IMG/VR virus record: IMGVR_UViG_3300010354_000214
Location: 1 to 39,199 of that record
DNA from: a virus
Reading direction: 5' to 3' (one strand)
Length of the DNA stretch: 39,199 bases
In this document: positions 30,920 to 36,762 of the stretch, in pieces
How the letters are laid out: the number at the start of each line of letters is the position of its first letter
Position numbering within the stretch: position 1 is the first letter of the stretch
Position numbers and translations under genes: made by a program
The notes under the pieces: generated by a model
Database searches by the model: none
What the model saw: only the letters and a program-made list of their open reading frames with translations
What the model was told of the DNA's origin: nothing

Positions 30920-31455
30920 TGGGCGCATCTCCCGCTGAACAAGCTCGTCAAGCTGCACAAGGAGCAGTTGAAGAGGCCAAAAAGCAGCAGAAAAAACTCG
31001 TTAATGAGCTTGAGAGAAAAACTGGTAAATACGAGAACAAATTTGAGAAGGCAGCGGAGACTCTCGGCAGCTTAACCGGCACTTCTATGCCGGAATACGT
31101 AGATGAGGCTACCAAGCGCTTCTACGAAACCGTGGGAGCAGTTAAATCTGAGTATGAACCTAAGTTAGTCAATTTTCAGCCTAACTTACTAGCTTCTCCT
31201 AGCACTTCACAACTCACGGACTATCTTAAAGGTGCAGCCCAGTTATATACCGGAGCTACTGGGGGCGTTGCCCAAGGTGTGAGTCAGCGTCTGTATGACA
31301 CGCTAGCTGCTCCCCAGCAGGCTTTTACTGTCTCTTCTAAAAATCCGGCCTTCGAGAATCTACTAAATCCCATGTATATGGGGTTAGCCACAAAACCTCC
31401 TACTATTAGGAGTGATACTGACTCCTTTAAGCAACTGTATACTTACAATGTCTAG
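30919..31455 (+). CDS. Helical virion-type protein
   Basis: 178 residues, start overlapping the previous stop. The first 60 residues are a charged helix (AQGAVEEAKKQQKKLVNE; YENKFEKAAETLGSLTG), followed by a Gly/Ala/Thr part (GAAQLYTGATGGVAQGVSQ) and a Pro/Asn-rich C-terminus. No domain recognised. Architecture and location suggest an internal or tail-associated virion protein. The final 8 bases overlap the next start. Confidence 0.5.
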   Translation: MGASPAEQARQAAQGAVEEAKKQQKKLVNELERKTGKYENKFEKAAETLGSLTGTSMPEYVDEATKRFYETVGAVKSEYEPKLVNFQPNLLASPSTSQLTDYLKGAAQLYTGATGGVAQGVSQRLYDTLAAPQQAFTVSSKNPAFENLLNPMYMGLATKPPTIRSDTDSFKQLYTYNV

Positions 31456-31762
31456 TCCTTGGAATTTATCCAAGCATGAACGGAAGGTTGAGTTTCACGC
31501 AAACGCACCTTCCGCTAAACATGACTACAAATATAGGCAGCGTCGAGACATTCGATTTGCCGGATCGGTGTGGGAAGAGAGCGGAGATCAACGATCTTTT
31601 CGTTTAGCTCGTGCCCGCCGATCGGAACGTATGAAACAAACACCAACGGGTATTGGTTTTGGCGAACAAGATACTTTTGGACCCGATAACGATTATGGAA
31701 CTATAGAGATAATTAAACAAATACCCGACCAAGGTTACTATAGAGAGAGCAAAATTCGTTAA
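31448..31762 (+). CDS. Basic hypothetical protein
   Basis: 104 residues from ATG 31448, which overlaps the previous stop by 8 bases; an in-frame start at 31412 would lie wholly inside the earlier gene and is rejected. The protein is Arg/Lys-rich (SKHERKVEFHANAPSAKHD, RSFRLARARRSERMKQ) with an acidic, Gly-rich end. No family recognised. Its last 50 bases overlap the end of the convergent Dam-like gene, so one of the two may be shortened in reality. Confidence 0.55.
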   Translation: MSSPWNLSKHERKVEFHANAPSAKHDYKYRQRRDIRFAGSVWEESGDQRSFRLARARRSERMKQTPTGIGFGEQDTFGPDNDYGTIEIIKQIPDQGYYRESKIR

Positions 31763-32291
31763 TACGCTCCTCTGTATTATTTACAGAAGGCATGTAATAA
31801 ATAAACCCGTGACATCTAGTTTTAGGGATCAGTGTTAAATCCGGGTTGTCTATAAAAATTTTTGGATGTTCCCGCATCACACATAGAGGTAAATCAATAT
31901 TCAGTTTTTGAGTTGTTATCAAAGCAACTTCAGCTGAAGTTAAAAAAATTATGGCCTCATCGAATTCTTGTCGTACGTATCTCCTATATGCTTCTTCTAA
32001 CCAGACGCGTTGAGCAGATCTTTGAAATCTTTTACGCCTGTGATACAACGACGGATCTGGCGGCTGCTCTCCGCTAGTTAAGAAATCTCTTGGAGGATAT
32101 AAATAAACAGATTTGGCCTTCCATTTCTGTTTTAGACCGTTGTCCGCAACTGTGAAGTACCGCTCGGCTCCCACAATTGTGTTTGCATACTTACTCGATG
32201 CCGGATCGAGATCTATTTGTCCCCCAAAGAATGCCGCTGTGGTTGCAGCAACGTCCACGGGGGACACAAAATCATACGCCGCTAATGGCAT
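31713..32291 (-). CDS. Dam-like adenine methyltransferase, altered catalytic motif
   Basis: 192 residues. The N-terminal half fits phage N6-adenine methyltransferases (PF05869-like): DFVSPVDVAATTAAFFGGQ, IDLDPASSKYANT, then RYFTVADNGLKQKWKAKSVY. However the catalytic D/N-P-P-Y/F motif reads YPPRDF (residues 65-70), so the acidic or amide residue and aromatic residue are changed and catalysis is uncertain. The C-terminal half (FDEAIIFLTSAEVALITTQ, LCVMREHPKIFID) keeps the beta-strand order of the fold. It is the last gene of a minus-strand operon and overlaps the preceding gene by 20 bases. A binding or antirestriction role is possible. Confidence 0.65.
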   Translation of the reverse strand: MPLAAYDFVSPVDVAATTAAFFGGQIDLDPASSKYANTIVGAERYFTVADNGLKQKWKAKSVYLYPPRDFLTSGEQPPDPSLYHRRKRFQRSAQRVWLEEAYRRYVRQEFDEAIIFLTSAEVALITTQKLNIDLPLCVMREHPKIFIDNPDLTLIPKTRCHGFIYYMPSVNNTEERINEFCSLYSNLGRVFV

Positions 32292-32697
32292 CGTTCATAC
32301 GCTGTGTAATCATCTCTTCCGCCAAATTAAGATCAATTACATGTACACTCATTCCGGAGTGATCGATCATCACCACTATTGGTGATTCGTTTTCTGACTC
32401 AGACTGGATTAAGTTTACGAGCTTCTTGAGGAAGTCGCAAAGCTCCTCGTTCATAAGCTCTTCAGCTAGAGCGATATCTTTATGGATGTCGCTTAGCGTC
32501 AGATACTGTGAATCATCCGGGCGTTGAGGGTTAAAAAATAAAGCTCCGATTCCATCTGCTTTGCGGAATTCGGTGTATAGAGTAACTACATCGCCGATAA
32601 TCATCTTTACCGCATTTAAAGAAATACGGTTTTGTACCTCTGATTTACTAAACAGGCTGTTGGCCAACCGTTTTGCTTTTTGATTAAATTCTGGCAT
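32272..32697 (-). CDS. Hypothetical protein in regulatory operon
   Basis: 141 residues from ATG 32697, one base after the stop of the preceding gene; a longer frame to 32751 would overlap that gene. Sequence features: a basic start (FNQKAKRLANSLFSKSE), mixed strands (VKMIIGDVVTLYTEFRKAD), a helix (DIHKDIALAEELMNEELCDF) and a strand-rich end (PIVVMIDHSGMSVHVIDLN). It could be an alpha/beta protein. No family recognised. Its position between DNA-binding proteins and a Dam-like enzyme suggests DNA metabolism or regulation. Confidence 0.55.
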   Translation of the reverse strand: MPEFNQKAKRLANSLFSKSEVQNRISLNAVKMIIGDVVTLYTEFRKADGIGALFFNPQRPDDSQYLTLSDIHKDIALAEELMNEELCDFLKKLVNLIQSESENESPIVVMIDHSGMSVHVIDLNLAEEMITQRMNDAISGV

Positions 32698-32698
32698 C

Positions 32699-33016
32699 TT
32701 AATAGTTGGTGAAGTTTTTCCAGGCGTCGGAAAGAACTCTAGTCGAATCAAATAGAAAATTCGAGATGTTGTTTTCCGTAGGGTCTAGTTTGCAATAGTG
32801 CCTACCTTCAATTAGACCCGAAGTTCCTCCTGAGGTAAGTCCCTGATATACCAATTTATCTATAGCTACAGGTTGTACCCCTAACCGCGCTGCGAGTGCC
32901 TTTTTATTGACGAAAGCTGTGGTTAGACCGCCCGTCTTCGAGTTCGCCAACATCTGTAACGAAGTGTCGATGCTGCGTAGTATCTCTTGAAGTTCTTTTG
33001 AGAGAAGTAAGTCCAT
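32699..33016 (-). CDS. Excisionase/AlpA-type DNA-binding protein
   Basis: 105 residues. The N-terminus is a helix (LSKELQEILRSIDTSLQML). NKKALAARLGVQPVAIDKLV then QGLTSGGTSGLIEGRHYCKL is the HTH plus wing pattern of excisionase- or AlpA-like proteins, where LIEGxHY is typical. The C-terminal part (ISNFLFDSTRVLSDAWKNF) fits too. It begins directly downstream of the structured element at 33028-33110, so its translation may be controlled by that element. It is probably a transcriptional regulator. Confidence 0.65.
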   Translation of the reverse strand: MDLLLSKELQEILRSIDTSLQMLANSKTGGLTTAFVNKKALAARLGVQPVAIDKLVYQGLTSGGTSGLIEGRHYCKLDPTENNISNFLFDSTRVLSDAWKNFTNY

Positions 33017-33027
33017 AAGAAGTTGAA

Positions 33028-33110
33028 GTGAGGCCGCCGACTCCCCAGGCGCCTGGCAAGCCGGTTCGCTTACGGACTGTCGGAAACGAGAAAAACGACA
33101 GTCGCCTCAC
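33028..33110 (-). ncRNA. Structured leader: three-stem element upstream of regulator gene
   Basis: Outer stem GTGAGGC/GCCTCAC (33028-33034 with 33104-33110), an adjacent stem GACTGTCG/CGACAGTC (33075-33082 with 33096-33103, 13-base loop) and a central palindrome CCAGGCGCCTGG (33045-33056). CCGAC (33037-33041) can instead pair with GTCGG (33079-33083), which would open the second stem. It is GC-rich among AT-rich genes and lies 11 bases before the ATG at 33016. A further 6-bp hairpin (33115-33120 with 33140-33145) lies upstream. A regulatory leader, attachment-like or protein-binding site are all possible. Confidence 0.5.
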
Positions 33111-33155
33111 AGTACCACCGTTTTGCCCGTTCTTGCCCACGGTGGCCCTTAAATT

Positions 33156-33578
33156 CTAAGGTTGTCTTAGCCATTGTGTATCGGATAATTCCTCTACGGG
33201 GATTAATTTTTTATTTAGACCGGCTCTGGTTTTGTTTGTTATTAGGGGTGTCTCGAATCTAGACACATGGTGGCATGGATTTACGCACCCGATTGTTCCG
33301 CAGATTCGTTTGAGCGTGTGGTTACCGATGTCCCCCTTGAAGAAAGCGTAGTAAACATTCTCTATCTTCAGATTTTTGCCATTTATTCTTATGTGCTTAT
33401 AACCCGATTTCCAGCACTTACATAAATCCCTTTCCTGAACTGTTAACTGCGTCACTAGAGCTCGCAGCTCGGGTTCAATTTTGTTTAAATCAGGAAAGAA
33501 TACAGGATCGTCTATAGTTTTTAGGCAATCCTGACATACTGTATCGCGTTTTACATGCGACGTGTTTTTTAGGCACAT
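33156..33578 (-). CDS. Zinc-loop protein (HNH-type zinc-binding loop)
   Basis: 140 residues from ATG 33578, which overlaps the previous stop as TGATG; a GTG three bases earlier is possible. Metal-type residues: Cys15-x2-Cys18, Cys53-x-Cys55 and the loop CGTIGCVNPCHH (Cys93-x4-Cys98-x4-His103), which matches the zinc-binding loop of homing endonucleases (C...C-x-N-P-x-H). The strand IRINGKNLKIENVYYAFFKG precedes it. No catalytic HNH histidine is evident, so a DNA-binding or regulatory role is favoured. It is related in design to the protein at 34194-34868. Confidence 0.6.
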   Translation of the reverse strand: MCLKNTSHVKRDTVCQDCLKTIDDPVFFPDLNKIEPELRALVTQLTVQERDLCKCWKSGYKHIRINGKNLKIENVYYAFFKGDIGNHTLKRICGTIGCVNPCHHVSRFETPLITNKTRAGLNKKLIPVEELSDTQWLRQP

Positions 33579-33997
33579 CACACCAGGGTTTCTAACTGAG
33601 CTACGAAATCATCTGGTTCTTCTATTAGTAAATTAATTAATGTTTCCACCTTATGGGCAAGATTCTCCTCTCCCTCATCTCGCTCATTAAGTAGCAGCCA
33701 ATATGTATATGCGTTGAGTATATACATATGGGTTTGTTTTGCCCTTAAAGCTTGAGTGTGCCATTTTTCGTAATCATGACTGGATTGATGCCGACTGCTG
33801 CCGGTTTTCAGTTCGAGCTCCCTAATTTCGATTTGAAGTTCGATATCCTTGATCGTATACTCCGTCGCGGATATACGAGCTTTACACTCACTAATTGTCT
33901 TAGGCTGCTCGTTATCGCTGTAAATCCAGACAGGTAAGTTATCAATAATGTATTTTTTGTCCCATAAACAGGGCTTAGCCTCGTGGGTATAGGTCAT
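33578..33997 (-). CDS. Hypothetical helical protein
   Basis: 139 residues with an ATGA overlap at its start and a TGATG overlap at its end. The N-terminus is Trp/Tyr-rich (CLWDKKYIIDNLPVWIYSD), then a coiled coil (ATEYTIKDIELQIEIRELEL), a histidine-containing helix (YEKWHTQALRAKQTHMYILN) and an acidic end. No family recognised. It is tightly coupled to two DNA-binding genes in the minus-strand operon. Confidence 0.55.
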   Translation of the reverse strand: MTYTHEAKPCLWDKKYIIDNLPVWIYSDNEQPKTISECKARISATEYTIKDIELQIEIRELELKTGSSRHQSSHDYEKWHTQALRAKQTHMYILNAYTYWLLLNERDEGEENLAHKVETLINLLIEEPDDFVAQLETLV

Positions 33998-34326
33998 GAA
34001 TTTAAAGTTTCTCTGATGAGCGTGTTGAAATTGCCGTTAATTACGTAAAGAGTGTGACTCTCAAAACAGATCTTTTTAACCAGATCCAATTTAACTAAGT
34101 GTTTGAGAGCCCGAAGAAGACTGTCCTTAGGTAAGTACAGCTCGCTCCGTATCTCCTTGGTTGATAACGGTTGCTTGAACGTTAGCAGTTGAACTAGGTC
34201 TTCGTAAAGTCTGATTGCCGAAGCTCTTTTTTTATCAACTGAACCGTCCGAGCTGAGAGTGATTTTCCGTATTTGGTTTTGAGCAACTCCAGTATGGTTT
34301 GGGTGCTGGCATTGTTGTTGATCCAT
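33994..34326 (-). CDS. Winged-helix DNA-binding protein or frameshift extension
   Basis: 110 residues if started at ATG 34326, which would overlap the upstream gene by 133 bases in another frame. Only residues from about 34 look like a domain: RLYEDLVQLLTFKQPLSTKE, RSELYLPKDSLLRALKHL and VKLDLVKKICFESHTLYVI form a winged helix. The first 33 residues are unconvincing and no ribosome-binding site precedes the ATG. The domain begins right at an A7 run (34227-34233 on the plus strand as T7), so it may instead be fused to the upstream protein by a -1 frameshift. Confidence 0.6.
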   Translation of the reverse strand: MDQQQCQHPNHTGVAQNQIRKITLSSDGSVDKKRASAIRLYEDLVQLLTFKQPLSTKEIRSELYLPKDSLLRALKHLVKLDLVKKICFESHTLYVINGNFNTLIRETLNS

Positions 34327-34868
34327 AGTTTGATGTCTGATTTCATTTGCGGACTCACCTTACGTGCAGGGCTACGACCTAGCATCATATGGTAAGGATT
34401 TAAACAGAATTGATCTCCGCACGTAGAGAGTACATGATCATCTGATTTGAGTTTTTTGTTGAAGAAAACTTGATAGACGTAACGACGGGGTCGCATTAGT
34501 TGACCGTCAGCAACAAAACGTTGCAGAGATTCAGGAAGATACAGGTGTTCTTCTTGACGGATGGCTCTTCGTCGTCGTCTGACCCAGGCTTCGACCAGCT
34601 GAGTTCTAGATCGAGCTGCCTTGGAGTCCCGAATGCACACGGGGCAGGCAAGCAGACCTTGGATGGGTGATGCCCGTCGTAGATCCGCAACGGCAATCGG
34701 GATGGGCTCATGCCGACCGCAGGCGCAGTCCAGTAGGGCGTCGTTACCGAAGACCGCCAGCTCGAAGTTGCCGAACTCGCGGCGCTCCGACGAGATCCCT
34801 TCCGGGGTTTGAACCGGCGTGGGATCGAGGATGCCTAAATAGTGCGTCAGTAATAGGGATGTACTCAT
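34194..34868 (-). CDS. Zinc-loop plus helix-turn-helix DNA-binding protein
   Basis: 224 residues, first gene of the minus-strand operon. Cys48-x-Cys50 and Cys75-x2-Cys78 suggest one zinc site. HVLSTCGDQFCLNPYHMMLG (His145, Cys150, Cys155, His160) is the zinc-binding loop of homing-endonuclease-type proteins. It is followed by an HTH (VSPQMKSDIKLWINNNAST, ELLKTKYGKSLSARTVQLI). The frame passes over ATA AAA AAA GAG near its end; a -1 slip there would join it to the winged-helix frame, giving about 291 residues. Probably a transcription regulator rather than an active nuclease. Confidence 0.65.
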   Translation of the reverse strand: MSTSLLLTHYLGILDPTPVQTPEGISSERREFGNFELAVFGNDALLDCACGRHEPIPIAVADLRRASPIQGLLACPVCIRDSKAARSRTQLVEAWVRRRRRAIRQEEHLYLPESLQRFVADGQLMRPRRYVYQVFFNKKLKSDDHVLSTCGDQFCLNPYHMMLGRSPARKVSPQMKSDIKLWINNNASTQTILELLKTKYGKSLSARTVQLIKKELRQSDFTKT

Positions 34869-34890
34869 ACCCAGCTACGGGCTTGACGAT

Positions 34891-34919
34891 AGTGTACCAG
34901 ATGCACAGTGCGCACACAA
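34891..34919 (-). promoter_or_regulatory. Candidate promoter of the minus-strand regulatory operon
   Basis: On the minus strand, TTGTGT (34914-34919) and TACACT (34891-34896) are separated by 17 bases, about 23 bases before the ATG at 34868. The spacer contains the palindrome GTGCGCAC (34908-34915), a possible operator. Matches to consensus are moderate (3/6 and 4/6). Confidence 0.45.
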
Positions 34920-35205
34920 TGGGTAGCTCGGCCGGTCCTGTCCTTAAAAATGGGTTTTGTTTTTATGTTCAGTCGGCTTAACGGAAATTTCGCTGTCAAA
35001 GCGCAGTTTTTATCTTTTTAAGTTTTGGCGAAATTTTTGTTAGTCGCAGTACTCTATAAATTAAATTTAAATACTATAACTAAGACGATTTAAAACGAAA
35101 TTCACGTTAAGTATTGGGGTCTCAGGGTAGTTCCCGTTGAGCGGTCGTCAGAGTAACGACGTGGTATTCGGAGTTCCAACAGGATAATCGCATACAAGGT
35201 AGGTC
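34920..35205. other. Non-coding control region between divergent units
   Basis: About 290 bases without a credible gene, AT-rich with T-runs. AAATTTCGC (34985-34993) and GCGAAATTT (35028-35036) are a 9-base inverted repeat. GTCGT (35144-35148) with ACGAC (35156-35160) is a small hairpin. It could hold regulatory sites, a small RNA or an origin; I see no tRNA and no conserved RNA family I can name. Confidence 0.5.
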
Positions 35206-35212
35206 TTGGCAT

Positions 35213-35236
35213 TTCTTAAGGTTTGCTGTTAGCATG
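35213..35236 (+). promoter_or_regulatory. Repeated promoter-like element, copy 2
   Basis: TTCTTAAGGTTT (35213-35224) and GTTAGCATG (35228-35236), matching 28913-28935. A sigma-70-like reading is TTGGCA (35206-35211), 18 bases, TAGCAT (35230-35235). It precedes the ATG at 35265. Confidence 0.5.
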
Positions 35237-35264
35237 GCGTCATACGATGTTTAAAGGACCGCCC

Positions 35265-35420
35265 ATGTCCCAGAACACTGTCCGTACCTCTGAGGATTTG
35301 GATACCGAGTTTTGGGCTGAGTGTCGTAAGAGAGCTGCTGAGTTAAATATTCCTGCTTGGAAGCTCGCTGAGGAACTGTATCAACACCGGAACGTTGACG
35401 CTCGAACAAAATCCCGCTAA
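35265..35420 (+). CDS. Small protein, ribbon-helix-helix-like
   Basis: 51 residues from ATG 35265 with AAAGGA upstream; a longer in-frame start at 35223 lies inside the promoter-like repeat and is rejected. The sequence, NTVRTSEDLDTEFWAECRKR then AAELNIPAWKLAEELYQHRN, suggests a short strand followed by two helices, as in small Arc/MetJ-type regulators. It is the first gene of the right-hand unit. Family membership is not certain. Confidence 0.55.
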   Translation: MSQNTVRTSEDLDTEFWAECRKRAAELNIPAWKLAEELYQHRNVDARTKSR

Positions 35421-35447
35421 GGTCCGGGGGTTGACTCCCGCTACCCT

Positions 35448-35792
35448 GTGTTAACCAAGTCTCAGGTCGAGGAAAGGCTCTCCCGTTTTTCCGATATTTA
35501 CGATATGTACCTGAGCGGCTCTTCGTATTCGCAGATCGGAGCCAAGTACGGGATTACAAAAGAACGTGTTCGGCAAATACTTAAAAGTTATTGCACCGCT
35601 CAGCAGTACGCGAAAGTCCGTGAACGAATTGAGCAGCGGTGCTTATCCACCTATTTAGGTAAGGAAATTATTGCTCAACTTGAAGCCGGACATTCTTGTA
35701 GTCAAGTCGCAAAAAATTTAAGTTGTAGTTTGTCGCTTGTTAAACGAGTTTCTGCTAAGAAGAACAAAGAAAAGAATGATCCGTTAAACTAA
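35448..35792 (+). CDS. Helix-turn-helix protein, sigma-70 region 4-like
   Basis: 114 residues from GTG 35448. YLSGSSYSQIGAKYGITKE and RVRQILKSYC matches the region 4 HTH of sigma-70 factors, where T-x-E-R-V-R-Q-I is a hallmark. A second HTH-like segment, LGKEIIAQLEAGHSCSQVAK then NLSCSLSLVKRVSAKK, follows. There is no region 2, so it is not a complete sigma factor. It may direct late transcription of the fibre genes behind it or act as a repressor. No Shine-Dalgarno site is seen. Confidence 0.65.
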   Translation: MLTKSQVEERLSRFSDIYDMYLSGSSYSQIGAKYGITKERVRQILKSYCTAQQYAKVRERIEQRCLSTYLGKEIIAQLEAGHSCSQVAKNLSCSLSLVKRVSAKKNKEKNDPLN

Positions 35793-35817
35793 CTATACGG
35801 AGGGGTTTACGTTTTAA

Positions 35818-36762
35818 ATGGCCGAACTAAACGTACCTCCCTGCCCTACACACGGTGCTATTCCTCGTGCCCTCCATACTGAAAACTTCGAGGGCATCGT
35901 CACCGTCATTGAAGAAATTATCGCAACGGTGAGTGGCGTGGGAACCATTAGTTACTCTCGGTGCCCGTACGGTTATCCCTGGAACTTCGAAGGGATTGTC
36001 CGTGCTCTGGAAGATTTAAATACTTCTATAAGTGGAATTCAGGCTGGCGGCGGCGGTTCCGCTAGCGGTATTGCTGCTGGTTCAGGTATTTACATTACTG
36101 AGAGCGGAACTTTCCAAGTTATTAACGCAACGGTTAGTAGCGCATCTGGTGTTCTGTACACCGCTGGTTCAGGTCTTTATCTTTCTGACGGCGGCACTAG
36201 GTTTAATGCTGATTATGACGCCATTTTCCAGGGTTCTGTCTCTGGACATCTGATCCCAGAGGGATCTGTATCTATTACTTACAGCGGCAACGCTGCGATT
36301 ATCAGTGGCACCGCTGGCGGCGGAGGTGGTGGGGGCGTATCTGTCACTGTTTCGGGTGATCCCGGCACTGGTTACAGCGCCGGTTCCCTCTGGTTTGACA
36401 CTAATGAGGGTCGCCTGTTCGTTTACGCCAGCGGCAACGGTATCGCCAGCCCAGCGTGGTATCAAACGAATGCTGAGGCGATCGCTTCGAAGGGTGAAGC
36501 TCCGCCTTCTGGGGCTGGACTCAATGCACCGCCGCGAGACGGAAGCATTTGGTTCAACACACTGGTCGGCAACCTGTTTGTTTACGACGCTACTTCCAGC
36601 GGTTGGTACGAAACTGCACCTAGCCGCAGTGTTGCATACAGTGCAGGCGCACCTTCACCGACTGCTGCTGGCGCCGGTTGGCTGGATACCACTGTTAATC
36701 GTCTGAAGATCTGGAACGGCTCGACTTGGGCTGATATCGACATCGATGGAGGTGTTTACTGA
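35818..36762 (+). CDS. Tail fibre-type protein with WxDT tandem modules
   Basis: 314 residues. The N-terminus (CPTHGAIPRALHTENFEGIV) carries a repeated NFEGIV segment. The middle is Gly/Ser-rich with GSGIYITESGTFQVINATV and GSGLYLSDGGTRFNADYD. The C-terminal part has three tandem modules: GSLWFDTNEGRLFVYASG, GSIWFNTLVGNLFVYDAT and GAGWLDTTVNRLKIWNGS, each followed by a Trp. A similar module is in the protein at 27361. It probably forms a fibre or baseplate spike that binds the host. It ends in DGGVY and overlaps the next gene (TGATG). Confidence 0.7.
   Translation: MAELNVPPCPTHGAIPRALHTENFEGIVTVIEEIIATVSGVGTISYSRCPYGYPWNFEGIVRALEDLNTSISGIQAGGGGSASGIAAGSGIYITESGTFQVINATVSSASGVLYTAGSGLYLSDGGTRFNADYDAIFQGSVSGHLIPEGSVSITYSGNAAIISGTAGGGGGGGVSVTVSGDPGTGYSAGSLWFDTNEGRLFVYASGNGIASPAWYQTNAEAIASKGEAPPSGAGLNAPPRDGSIWFNTLVGNLFVYDATSSGWYETAPSRSVAYSAGAPSPTAAGAGWLDTTVNRLKIWNGSTWADIDIDGGVY

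Noticed and set aside
32090-32110. T4-type late promoter TATAAATA
   Set aside because: The match lies inside the Dam-like coding region and points away from any plus-strand gene start.
33028-33110. A tRNA gene in the structured element (GGTTCG is present)
   Set aside because: No acceptor stem, anticodon arm or T-arm of the right lengths can be drawn.
32904-33140. 78-residue minus-strand frame over the structured element
   Set aside because: It overlaps the excisionase-like gene by 113 bases, and its sequence follows from the stems and GC-rich composition. A short peptide encoded at its start cannot be fully excluded.
34667-34981. Plus-strand frame of 104 residues opposite the zinc-loop gene
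   Set aside because: Arg/Ser/Pro-rich shadow of a real minus-strand gene; no start signal.
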